Below are positions 1 through 6,161 of a stretch of DNA of 9,901 nucleotides, piece after piece. Under the pieces are notes generated by a model. That model saw nothing but the letters and a program-made list of their open reading frames with translations. It was not told the origin of the DNA and did no database searches. Position 1 is the first letter of the stretch, and every line of letters begins with the position of its first letter. The position numbers and the translations under genes are program-made. Source of the DNA: Actinomycetota bacterium (GTDB lineage Bacteria; Actinomycetota; Acidimicrobiia; Acidimicrobiales; Iamiaceae); NCBI GenBank assembly GCA_017882935.1, contig JADGOP010000053.1:1-9901 (forward strand). Direction: 5' to 3'.

Positions 1-1
1 T

Positions 2-946
2 GGCGATCCGGGTGCGGACCGTGTCGGCGCGGCTCGTGAGGACGATGGGTGCCGTGGCGCCGAGGACGACGCCGGCGGCGTCGGCACCCGAGAGGTAGGT
101 GAGGTCCTTGTAGAGGATGTTGCCCGCCTCGACGTCGGGGACCACGAGCACGTCGGCGTCGCCCGCGACCGCCGACTCGATGTGCTTGGTGGTGGCTGCC
201 GCCGGGCTGATGGCATCGTCCATGGCGAGGGGGCCGTCGAGGAGGCCGCCGGTGATCTGGCCCCGGTCGGCCATCTTGCACAGCGCCGCGGCGTCGATGG
301 TGGAGGGGATGGCGGGGTCGACGGTCTCGATGGCCGACAGGATGGCGACCTTGGGTCGCTCGATGCCGAGGCGATGGGCGAGGTCGATCGCGTTCTGGCA
401 GATGTCCACCTTGTCGGCGAGCGTCGGCGAGATGTTCACGACTGCGTCGGTGACGAGCAGGGGCTTGGGGTAGGCGGGGATGTCGAAGGCGAACACGTGG
501 CTCACCCGGCGACTGCCCCGCAGGCCGCCGTCGTGCGCGAGCACCGCGTGGAGCAGGGCCGCGGTGTGCAGGCTGCCCTTCATGAGCATGCGAGCCGACC
601 CGTCGTGGACGAGGCGCACACCGGCCGCGGCCGAGCTGGCCTCGTCGGCGGCCTCGACCAGCTGGAGCCCGGAGATGTCGAGGCCCGCCGCGCCGGCCGC
701 AGACCGCATCAGGGCCTCGGGGCCGACCAGGATCGGACGGGTGATGCCGACCTGGGCGGTCTCGACGGCACCGCGCAGCGCAGTCTCCTCGATGGGGAAG
801 ACCACGGCGGTGGGGATCGGCTCCTCGCCCAGGCAGCGCCGCACCAGGTCGTCGTAGCGGCGGTGGTCGCGGAAGATCGTGTCGAGCGAGAGCGAGCCCG
901 TGTCGAGGCCGGCGGCCGCCACCCCGTCGTGGTGGGTCCCGTCCAT
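2..946 (-). CDS. Phosphate acetyl/butyryltransferase family protein, C-terminus cut by window edge
   Basis: The 315 visible residues match the phosphotransacetylase/phosphotransbutyrylase fold, which transfers an acyl group between CoA and phosphate in the cytoplasm, usually next to an acyl kinase. Seen in the translation: the N-terminal segment LDTIFRDHRRYDDLVRRC (21-38), LMKGSLHT (121-128), LLDGPLAMDDAIS (235-247), and the C-terminal block VPDVEAGNILYKDLTYLSG (269-287) followed by GATAPIVLTSRADT (296-309), which is characteristic of the Pta/Ptb family. The usual length is about 300-320 residues, so only a few C-terminal residues should be missing. The ATG at 946-944 is preceded by AGGGAG about 10 nt upstream. 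An acetate or butyrate kinase gene beyond the left edge would be expected but cannot be seen. The sequence does not decide between acetyl, propionyl or butyryl specificity. The family call is secure. Confidence 0.92.
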   Translation of the reverse strand, partial: MDGTHHDGVAAAGLDTGSLSLDTIFRDHRRYDDLVRRCLGEEPIPTAVVFPIEETALRGAVETAQVGITRPILVGPEALMRSAAGAAGLDISGLQLVEAADEASSAAAGVRLVHDGSARMLMKGSLHTAALLHAVLAHDGGLRGSRRVSHVFAFDIPAYPKPLLVTDAVVNISPTLADKVDICQNAIDLAHRLGIERPKVAILSAIETVDPAIPSTIDAAALCKMADRGQITGGLLDGPLAMDDAISPAAATTKHIESAVAGDADVLVVPDVEAGNILYKDLTYLSGADAAGVVLGATAPIVLTSRADTVRTRIA

Positions 947-1011
947 GTGCGTGCGTCTCCCTCGCTCGTGGCTCGTCGCGCAGGCCCGCTCACCCGGCGG
1001 GCGCGGTCCGC

Positions 1012-1047
1012 CCCGGCGAAGCTAGGTCACCGGGACGGCCGCGGCAC
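1012..1047 (-). promoter_or_regulatory. Possible promoter of the phosphotransacylase gene
   Basis: On the minus strand TAGCTT (1024-1019) fits the actinobacterial TAnnnT -10 pattern. Seventeen nucleotides upstream is GTGCCG (1047-1042), a weak -35 match. A start near 1012 would give a leader of about 65 nt. TAGCTT is one of the few AT-containing hexamers in the 189-bp gap between the two minus-strand genes, but the -35 is poor, so this is tentative. Confidence 0.3.
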
Positions 1048-1088
1048 GCCCGGCCCCGTCCCCCGCTCACCGCTTTGGGTCGATCTTC

Positions 1089-1104
1089 GGTCGCTGGGGC
1101 GACC
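1089..1104 (-). terminator. Candidate terminator of the SDR/DapB-like operon
   Basis: GGTCGC (1089-1094) and GCGACC (1099-1104) are perfect 6-bp inverted arms around a 4-nt loop. The hairpin begins about 31 nt past the stop codon of the last operon gene at 1136. There is no U-tract, which is common for terminators in high-GC actinobacteria. The short stem in GC-rich DNA keeps confidence moderate. Confidence 0.42.
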
Positions 1105-1135
1105 AGGGTTCGACCAAGAACGCGGCCGGGGGGCG

Positions 1136-1963
1136 TCAGACGCGGTAGGGGCCTTCGCGGCCCTCGACCGGCTCGGGCGGGGGCACGGGCACGGTGATGG
1201 CGGGACTCTCGGTGCCGCCGTCGACGTCGAACACCTTCCCGGTGACCCACGACGAGGCATCGGAGACGAGGTACAGCACCGCACACGCGATGTCCTCGGG
1301 CTCGCCCGGGCGCCCCATCGGCGTGCCCGCCAGGAACATCCCGCGCAGGTTGTCATCGGTGAGCACGATGTCGAGCGACCGGGTCGCCACACCGCCGACG
1401 TCGATGGCGTTGACCCGGACTCGTGGCGCGAGCTCGGGGGCGATGTTGCGCGTCATCCGGTCGAGCGCGGCCTTGGCGGCGCCGTAGGCCACGAAGCTCG
1501 TCTGCGTCATGCTGGCCGAGCGCGACGAGATGTTCACCACCGCGCCCCTGCCGCTGGTGTCGGCCATCGCCTGCGCCGCGAGCTTGGTGAGGGTGAACGC
1601 CGCGGTGACGTTGAAGCGGAAGGCCTGCTCGAGGAACCGTTCGCTGGTGACCATCGCAGCGCGGGGCATGGTGCCGCCCGCGTTGTTCACCAGGACGTCG
1701 AGGCGTCCGAAGTCGGCGATGGTGCGCTCGACGAGGCGCTCGAGCGCCGCGGCTTCGGTGACGTCGGTGGGGACCACCAGGGCGCGGCGGCCGCGCTCGC
1801 GCACCAGCGCTGCCACCTCCTCGAGGTCGGTCTCGGTGCGGGCGGCGAGCACCACGTCGGCGCCGGCCTCGGCCAGCCCGACCGCGATGCCCCGACCGAT
1901 GCCCTGTCCGGCACCGGTGACGATGGCGACGCGGTCGTCGAGGCGGAAGCGGTCGAGGATCAC
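1136..1963 (-). CDS. SDR family NAD(P)-dependent oxidoreductase (SDR-2, third gene of operon)
   Basis: A 275-residue classical short-chain dehydrogenase/reductase, predicted to be a cytoplasmic NAD(P)-dependent oxidoreductase acting on a carbonyl or alcohol. Visible motifs: cofactor glycine motif TGAGQGIG (16-23), Asp67 of the adenine-ring pocket, NNAGG (93-97), and a complete catalytic set of Asn118, Ser147, Tyr160 and Lys164 (YGAAK). The end of the fold, TGKVFDVDGG, is followed by a proline-rich tail (PVPPPEPVEG) longer than in typical FabG-like SDRs. The start is GTG at 1963-1961, overlapping the upstream stop codon as GTGA, which indicates translational coupling. The SDR-1 product two genes upstream is a close paralogue by eye, aligning almost without gaps through residue 163. 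The substrate cannot be assigned. FabG is unlikely because there is no fatty-acid gene context. Confidence 0.93.
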   Translation of the reverse strand: MILDRFRLDDRVAIVTGAGQGIGRGIAVGLAEAGADVVLAARTETDLEEVAALVRERGRRALVVPTDVTEAAALERLVERTIADFGRLDVLVNNAGGTMPRAAMVTSERFLEQAFRFNVTAAFTLTKLAAQAMADTSGRGAVVNISSRSASMTQTSFVAYGAAKAALDRMTRNIAPELAPRVRVNAIDVGGVATRSLDIVLTDDNLRGMFLAGTPMGRPGEPEDIACAVLYLVSDASSWVTGKVFDVDGGTESPAITVPVPPPEPVEGREGPYRV

Positions 1964-3030
1964 GCGCCCCGCCCCTTGCGCAGGGCCGACGCGGCCCGGC
2001 CCGCCACGAGCGGCAGGTCGAGGTAGGTCAGCAGCCCGGGCTCCGCGGCGCAGACGTAGGGCACCGCGTTGACGCAGTGCATCGCCGTGGCGACGATGCC
2101 GGGGTTCCGGCGCAGGCCCTCCTCGATGCTGTGCGGGTGGAGTCCCTTGAACGTGAGCATCGTGCCGGGGTCGCCCGTGACCTCGACCTCGAAGCGCTCG
2201 CCCTCGGGCCCGAAGACCCAGGGCGGATCGAGGTCGGCATCACCCATCAACCAGTTCACCGCTGCGGTCACGACGGGCTCGCCGTCGACCAGGCCCTCCC
2301 ACCTGAAGCGCTGCGCGGCGACGGTGCCCGGCTGGATGGGCCCGATGGGGGAGTCGATGGGGGCGGTGGCGACGGCCATGTCGTGGGTCGTGCGCAGCTC
2401 CGGGTCGAGGTCGAACCCGAGCTCGTCGGCGACCATCCACACCGACTGCCGGAACCCGGCTCCGAGCGCGCCGGCCATGATGCTCCCGCGGGCCTCCTCT
2501 GGGGTCTTGCCGAAGAGCATCCAGTCCCGGATGACGTCGGGCGCGCCGTAGGTGCGGATGTCGGAGAACTCCTCGGCGCGCACGTGCGTGATCGATCCCG
2601 ACAGGGCCGAGATCATCAGCGGGAAGCGCTCGGTGATGCCGCCGGGGTGGATCCCGGTGCCGTGCAGGGTCACGCCCGCGCCGCGGCACACGGCGTCGAA
2701 GCGGTCGCGCTCGGCGTCGGGTGGGTAGAACCAGCCGAGCGGGGTGACCACGTTCTTGCCGGACTCGAGGAGCCGCGTGACCACCGACGGGTCGGCGAAG
2801 ATCGGGCTGTAGACGACGCAGTCGGCGTCGGTCGCGAGCAGGGCGTCGACGTCGCCCGTGGCCGTCACGCCGATGGGGTCGCCGCCGGAGAGCGTGCCGA
2901 CGTCGGTGCCCTCCTTGTCGGCGGCGTGCACCCAGCAGCCCACCAGCTCGAGGTCGGGGTGGTCGATCACGGCCTGCATGGCGGCGCGGCCGACGCCGCC
3001 ACTGGCCCACTGGATCACGCGGTAGGTCAT
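1960..3030 (-). CDS. DapB-like NAD(P)-binding oxidoreductase (dihydrodipicolinate reductase N-terminal domain family)
   Basis: A 356-residue protein beginning MTYRVIQWASGGVGRAAMQ. The GxxGxxG-like Rossmann motif is at residues 9-15 and HPDLELVGCWVH follows the second helix. The block HGTGIHPGGITERF (123-136) is typical of the large actinobacterial family annotated as dihydrodipicolinate reductase-like or 2,4-diaminopentanoate dehydrogenase-like. True DapB enzymes are about 250-270 residues long and act in lysine synthesis. This longer type is a separate family, usually found in catabolic clusters, and its substrates are largely unknown. ATG at 3030-3028 is chosen because GGAG lies 7 nt upstream, it starts exactly at the Rossmann strand, and the upstream stop codon is only 1 nt away. 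An in-frame extension to 3321 would overlap SDR-1 by about 290 nt. The stop codon overlaps the SDR-2 start. It probably works with the flanking SDRs on a shared substrate. Confidence 0.9.
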   Translation of the reverse strand: MTYRVIQWASGGVGRAAMQAVIDHPDLELVGCWVHAADKEGTDVGTLSGGDPIGVTATGDVDALLATDADCVVYSPIFADPSVVTRLLESGKNVVTPLGWFYPPDAERDRFDAVCRGAGVTLHGTGIHPGGITERFPLMISALSGSITHVRAEEFSDIRTYGAPDVIRDWMLFGKTPEEARGSIMAGALGAGFRQSVWMVADELGFDLDPELRTTHDMAVATAPIDSPIGPIQPGTVAAQRFRWEGLVDGEPVVTAAVNWLMGDADLDPPWVFGPEGERFEVEVTGDPGTMLTFKGLHPHSIEEGLRRNPGIVATAMHCVNAVPYVCAAEPGLLTYLDLPLVAGRAASALRKGRGA

Positions 3031-3031
3031 G

Positions 3032-3886
3032 TCAGGGCTCCGTTCGAGCGGGTCGGACCGGCGGGGGAGCCACGGTTGCGGGATCCCGGGGGTCGAGGTC
3101 GGGGAGGTCGTGCGGGATGAGGTTCTCCTCGGCGCCGCCGTCGACCTCGAGCAGCTTGCCCGTGATCCACGACGCGGCCGGTGACGCCAGGAACACCACT
3201 GCCGCGGCGATGTCGTCGGGAGTCCCGTTGCGGCGCAGCAGGGTGCGGTGGCGCATCGCGTCGCGGACGTCGGGCCCGAAGGCGTCGAGGTAGTCGGCGA
3301 GCGCCTCGGTCTCGACGGCACCGGGGAGCACCGCGTTGACCCGGATGCGGGGCGCGAGCTCGGCGGCCATCAACCGGGTGAGCTGGGACTCGGCCGCCTT
3401 CGTGAGGCTGTGCGTCATGCCGCCGCGGACCGCCTGGCGGCCGGCGATCGAGCTGATGTTGACGATCGACGCGCCCTCGCGCTCGAGCAGGTGGGGGACG
3501 GCGAGGCGGCTCAGCTCGAACGGCACCGAGACGTTGAAGTGGAACGCTCGCTCGAGCTGGCCGACCGTGGTGGCCAGGAAGGGCCGCGACAGGGAGCCGC
3601 CGGCGTTGTTGACCACGATGTCGAGGTGCCCGAACGCGGCGACGGCGCGGTCGACGGCGGTGGCCAGCACCTCGGTGTCGTTGACGTCGCCGGCCAGCGT
3701 CTCGCAGCGGCGCCCGGTCCCCACCACGCCCTCGGCCACCTCGTCGAGGTCGGCGGCCGTACGGGCCACCAGGAGCACATCGGCGCCCGCCTCGGCCAGC
3801 GCCACCGCGGCGGCGGCGCCGATGCCCTTGCCGCCACCCGTGACGATGGCGACGCGGCCCTCCAGCCCGAAGCGGTCGACGGTCAT
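3032..3886 (-). CDS. SDR family protein with catalytic Tyr replaced by His (SDR-1, first gene of operon)
   Basis: A 284-residue short-chain dehydrogenase/reductase fold. TGGGKGIG (16-23), Asp67, NNAGG (93-97), Asn118 and Ser146 are all present. The YxxxK position, 13 residues after the Ser as expected, reads HSLTK (159-163): His159 replaces the general-acid Tyr while Lys163 is kept. The His codon is CAC, one base from TAC. The C-terminal VDGG is followed by a proline/aspartate-rich tail (LPDLDPRDPATVAPPP). The cofactor-binding half is intact, so the protein should still bind NAD(P), but the standard SDR mechanism is compromised. It may be a partner subunit of SDR-2 or may use altered chemistry. 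ATG at 3886-3884 is the only plausible start next to the fold; upstream codons offer no ATG, GTG or TTG nearby. Its Shine-Dalgarno is poor, with GGGG directly against the ATG. Confidence 0.9.
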   Translation of the reverse strand: MTVDRFGLEGRVAIVTGGGKGIGAAAAVALAEAGADVLLVARTAADLDEVAEGVVGTGRRCETLAGDVNDTEVLATAVDRAVAAFGHLDIVVNNAGGSLSRPFLATTVGQLERAFHFNVSVPFELSRLAVPHLLEREGASIVNISSIAGRQAVRGGMTHSLTKAAESQLTRLMAAELAPRIRVNAVLPGAVETEALADYLDAFGPDVRDAMRHRTLLRRNGTPDDIAAAVVFLASPAASWITGKLLEVDGGAEENLIPHDLPDLDPRDPATVAPPPVRPARTEP

Positions 3887-3960
3887 CCCCGAAACCCGAG
3901 TGGCATGGAGCGACAGCGTGCCAGACTCCGACGCACCCCGCCCGGGACCTGTCCTGGCCC

Positions 3961-3972
3961 CCTCCGCGGAGG
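3961..3972. promoter_or_regulatory. 12-bp perfect palindrome, candidate operator in divergent control region
   Basis: CCTCCGCGGAGG is a perfect dyad with no spacer. It ends 2 nt before the -35 box of the plus-strand promoter and sits where transcription would begin from the possible minus-strand promoter. A regulator bound here could affect both the hydrolase gene and the SDR operon. No obvious cognate regulator gene is adjacent. It has no loop, so it is unlikely to be a terminator. A chance palindrome in GC-rich DNA is possible. Confidence 0.4.
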
Positions 3973-3985
3973 TTTTGACATTATG
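3972..3985 (-). promoter_or_regulatory. Possible minus-strand promoter (-10) for the SDR operon
   Basis: The minus strand reads CATAAT (3985-3980), five of six bases of TATAAT, overlapped by TAATGT (3983-3978), which fits TAnnnT. The -35 region at about 4006-4001 (GCCACC) is a poor match. Initiation near 3972 would give a leader of about 86 nt. The element overlaps the -35 box of the plus-strand promoter, so the two could interfere. Confidence 0.28.
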
Positions 3986-4003
3986 CGTGCCACTACTTAC
4001 GGT
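3975..4003 (+). promoter_or_regulatory. Promoter of the MBL-fold hydrolase gene
   Basis: TTGACA (3975-3980) is a perfect -35 consensus. After a 17-nt spacer comes TACGGT (3998-4003), matching the TAnnnT -10 pattern of actinobacterial housekeeping promoters. Transcription should begin near 4010, leaving a leader of about 22 nt that carries the GGGGG ribosome-binding stretch. The inverted pair GCCAC (3989-3993) and GTGGC (4002-4006) spans the -10 box and may be chance. This is the clearest promoter in the window. Confidence 0.75.
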
Positions 4004-4031
4004 GGCCGCATTCGACGTCCGGGGGCCTGCC

Positions 4032-4874
4032 GTGCACGTGACCATCCTCGGGAGCGGCAGCCCGCTCCCCGATCCGAACCGGGCCGGTCCGGCGACCCTG
4101 GTGCACACCTCGGCCGGAGCCCTGCTGTTCGACTGCGGGCGTGGCGTGCTGATGCGGGCCGGCGCGGCCGGCATCGGCGTGGGCGCCCTCCGCGGGCTCT
4201 GGCTCACCCACCTCCACAGCGACCACGTCACCGACCTCAACGACCTCATCACCATGCGGTGGGCGATGGCCATGGCGCCGCAGCCGCTGCCCATCACCGG
4301 GCCGGTGGGCACCGCCGATCTGGTGCGCCGCACCGAGGCGATGCTGGAGACCGACATCGGCTACCGCCTGGCGCACCACGAGGACCTGACGTGGCGCCCC
4401 GACGACCCGGTCACCGAGGTGACCGACGGCGTGGTGTTCGACGATGCAGGCGTGCGGATCCTCGCCGCCCCCACGGATCACGCCCCCGTCCACCCCACCG
4501 TCGGCTATCGGATCGAGGAGGGCGGCCGTGCCGTCGTCATCGCCGGCGACACCGTGCCGTGCTCCGGGCTCGACGCCCTCTGCCGTGACGCCGACGTCCT
4601 GGTGCACACCGTGGTCCGCCCCGACCTCATCGAGCTGATCGGGCTGCCCCGCCTGCTCGACGTGCTCGACTACCACTCGTCGGTGCAGCAGGCCGCCGAG
4701 ACCGCGCAGCGCAACGGCGTGGCCACCCTGGTTCTGACCCACCTCGTCCCCGCCCCGGCTCCCACCGAGGCCGACGAGCAACCGTGGGTCGACCAGGCCG
4801 CGGCGGCCTTCGACGGAACCATCGTCGTGGCCCGCGACCTCGCCACCGTCACACCCGACGAGCGCGACGGCTGA
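4032..4874 (+). CDS. MBL-fold metallo-hydrolase (RNase Z / AtsA-like group)
   Basis: A 280-residue metallo-beta-lactamase-fold hydrolase, predicted to be cytoplasmic with no signal peptide. The opening VTILGSGSPLPDPNRAGP is typical of the RNase Z-like and AtsA-like branch. Metal ligands seen: THLHSDH with His60, His62, Asp64 and His65; His150 in TDHAPVHPTVGY; Asp173 in AGDT; His237 in LVLTHLVP. The segment YHSSVQQAAETAQ plus LVLTHLVP resembles AtsA-type hydrolases. It lacks the exosite arm expected of a dedicated tRNA 3' processing enzyme, so RNase Z itself is unlikely. GTG at 4032 is chosen because GGGGG (4021-4025) lies 6 nt upstream; a second in-frame GTG at 4038 is the alternative. It has its own strong promoter, is divergent from the SDR operon and converges with the antiporter gene. 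The substrate is unknown; esters, lactones or sulfate esters are candidates from the family. Confidence 0.9.
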   Translation: MHVTILGSGSPLPDPNRAGPATLVHTSAGALLFDCGRGVLMRAGAAGIGVGALRGLWLTHLHSDHVTDLNDLITMRWAMAMAPQPLPITGPVGTADLVRRTEAMLETDIGYRLAHHEDLTWRPDDPVTEVTDGVVFDDAGVRILAAPTDHAPVHPTVGYRIEEGGRAVVIAGDTVPCSGLDALCRDADVLVHTVVRPDLIELIGLPRLLDVLDYHSSVQQAAETAQRNGVATLVLTHLVPAPAPTEADEQPWVDQAAAAFDGTIVVARDLATVTPDERDG

Positions 4875-4894
4875 CCTGACTCAGCCGTCGCTCG
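4859..4894. terminator. Bidirectional hairpin containing both convergent stop codons
   Basis: CGACGGCTGA (4865-4874) pairs perfectly with TCAGCCGTCG (4881-4890) around the 6-nt loop CCTGAC. With a 2-nt bulge the stem continues for about 5 bp, to 4859 and 4894. The TGA of the hydrolase (4872-4874) and the antiporter stop (TCA at 4881-4883 on the plus strand) pair with each other at the top of the stem. No T-tract follows on either side. It is placed to stop both converging transcripts. Confidence 0.65.
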
Positions 4895-6125
4895 ACCCCG
4901 TGCCCGTGCCCGTGTCCGTGGCCGCGGGGTGGGTGCGGGCGAAGCGCCGGCCGAGCGGGGCCGCGCTGGCCCCGTGGAGCACGACGCTGAGCAGCACGGT
5001 GGCGGCGATCGCGGTGATGACCTGCTTGCCGTCGTAGGTCGGGAGGGTGTCGAACGCCAGGAGGCCGAACACGACGCTGGCGAGGCCTCGGGGACCGAAC
5101 CAGCCGAGGAGCGCCACCGTCCCCCGGTCGAGCCGCGTCCCCAGCAGCGAGAGGGCCACCGGCACCATCCTCACGAGCGTGAGCGCCAGCACGGCGAAGG
5201 CCACGTCGCGCCACGTGGCGTGCCGCAGCACGCCGAACACGAGCGTGCCGAACAGGAACCACACCACCGCCGAGAGCACGCCGCCCACCTTCTCGGTGAA
5301 GTCGCGCTCGACGACGCCGTGCACCGCACTGGTCGACGCGCTGTAGGCGAGCCCGGCGACGAACGCCGCGACGAAGCCGTTGCCGTCGATGGCGACGACG
5401 AGCGAGTACGCCACGATCGAGAGGGCCGCCACGCCCACGCTGCGCGACGGCGCCGATGACAGGCCGTGCGTGCGGGCGGCGTTCATCGCCCAGCCACCGG
5501 CGCCGCCGAGGAGCCCGCCCACGCCGATGCCGAGGAGCAGCTCCACCAATGGGTGGTGCCCGGTGTTCGTGGCCAGCGCCGTGCCGGCCACCGCTGCGGC
5601 GAGGAAGTAGTTGACGAACGGTGTGGCGATGCCGTCGTTGAGCCCACTCTCGACGTTGAGCGCACGCCGGAGCCGGGAAGGGATGTCGCGGTCGGACATG
5701 ATCGCCGCCCCGAGGGCCGCGTCGGTCGGTGCGACGGCGGTGCCGATGACGGCGCTCACCACCCACGAGATCCCCGGCACCAGGGTGTGGGCGACCACGG
5801 TGCCCAGCGCGATGGTGAGCGGCAACCCGATCAGCAGCAGGCGCCCCGCCAGGGCGTAGTCGCGTCGCAGCGCACCGACCTTCACCGTCGAGGCATCGCT
5901 GAACAGCACCACCGCCAAGGCGATCTCCGCCACCTCGCGCACGCCCTGTGAGCTGAGCGACACGTGGATGGCCGAGATCGGGGGGTTGGCCAGCACGAGG
6001 CCGGCCGCCACGAACACGATGGGCGCGGTGATGTTCCAGCGGCCCAGTCGGTCCGACACGAGGCTCCAGCAGGCGAGGGTGGCGAAGCCGGCCGCGACGA
6101 CCTCGATGCCGCTTGCCTCGCTCAT
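4881..6125 (-). CDS. Sodium/proton antiporter, CPA1 (NhaP-type) family
   Basis: A 414-residue membrane protein with about 12 hydrophobic segments, predicted to exchange Na+ or K+ for H+ across the cytoplasmic membrane. Family motifs seen: APTDAALG (132-139), where the Thr-Asp unit lies in the unwound-helix crossing; ESGLNDG (159-165), with the Asn163-Asp164 ion-binding pair of electroneutral CPA1 exchangers; and GWFGPRGLAS (341-350) with its conserved Arg. The cytoplasmic tail is short, ending in a Thr-Gly repeat (TDTGTGTGSSDG), and there is no TrkA-C or cNMP domain. The ATG at 6125-6123 has AAGGA 6 nt upstream. The gene begins 36 nt after the LuxR-type regulator ends, in the same direction, so the two may be cotranscribed, and the regulator could control ion or pH homeostasis. 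K+ versus Na+ selectivity cannot be read from the sequence. Confidence 0.92.
   Translation of the reverse strand: MSEASGIEVVAAGFATLACWSLVSDRLGRWNITAPIVFVAAGLVLANPPISAIHVSLSSQGVREVAEIALAVVLFSDASTVKVGALRRDYALAGRLLLIGLPLTIALGTVVAHTLVPGISWVVSAVIGTAVAPTDAALGAAIMSDRDIPSRLRRALNVESGLNDGIATPFVNYFLAAAVAGTALATNTGHHPLVELLLGIGVGGLLGGAGGWAMNAARTHGLSSAPSRSVGVAALSIVAYSLVVAIDGNGFVAAFVAGLAYSASTSAVHGVVERDFTEKVGGVLSAVVWFLFGTLVFGVLRHATWRDVAFAVLALTLVRMVPVALSLLGTRLDRGTVALLGWFGPRGLASVVFGLLAFDTLPTYDGKQVITAIAATVLLSVVLHGASAAPLGRRFARTHPAATDTGTGTGSSDG
4900..4923 (+). repeat. Short tandem 6-mer repeat in the antiporter tail
   Basis: Four consecutive 6-mers, GTGCCC, GTGCCC, GTGTCC and GTGGCC, lie within the end of the antiporter gene and encode its Thr-Gly-rich C-terminal tail on the minus strand. 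The first two units are identical. Such a repeat could change length by slippage without breaking the frame. Functional importance is doubtful. Confidence 0.6.
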
Positions 6126-6161
6126 GCTGGGTCCTTGCCCGACTCCGGCCCCATGCGGGGG

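Noticed and set aside
182..2026. 614-codon plus-strand open frame across the phosphotransacylase and SDR-2 genes
   Set aside because: It is antisense to two genes with clear family motifs, its translation is Gly/Asp/Arg/Val-rich low-complexity sequence, and long antisense frames are expected at this GC content.
2077..3120. 347-codon plus-strand open frame opposite the DapB-like gene
   Set aside because: It is a shadow of the conserved minus-strand gene, with no recognisable domain and biased composition.
3031..3321. N-terminal extension of the DapB-like protein to 3321
   Set aside because: It would overlap about 290 nt of SDR-1, and the Rossmann strand starts at the ATG at 3030, which has a good ribosome-binding site.
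3336..4031. Upstream in-frame extension of the MBL hydrolase
   Set aside because: It lies antisense to SDR-1 and across the TTGACA/TACGGT promoter; the conserved hydrolase sequence begins at 4032.
3887..4357. N-terminal extension of SDR-1 up to 4357
   Set aside because: It would run through the divergent promoter and into the hydrolase gene; the SDR fold begins right after the ATG at 3886.
4900..4923. Tandem 6-mer considered as a CRISPR or phase-variation array
   Set aside because: Only four short imperfect units with no spacers, and in-frame units cannot switch the gene off; recorded only as a short repeat.
6149..6160. CCCC-ATGC-GGGG hairpin between the LAL regulator and the antiporter
   Set aside because: Only a 4-bp stem with no tract following; too weak to call a terminator, so cotranscription remains likely.
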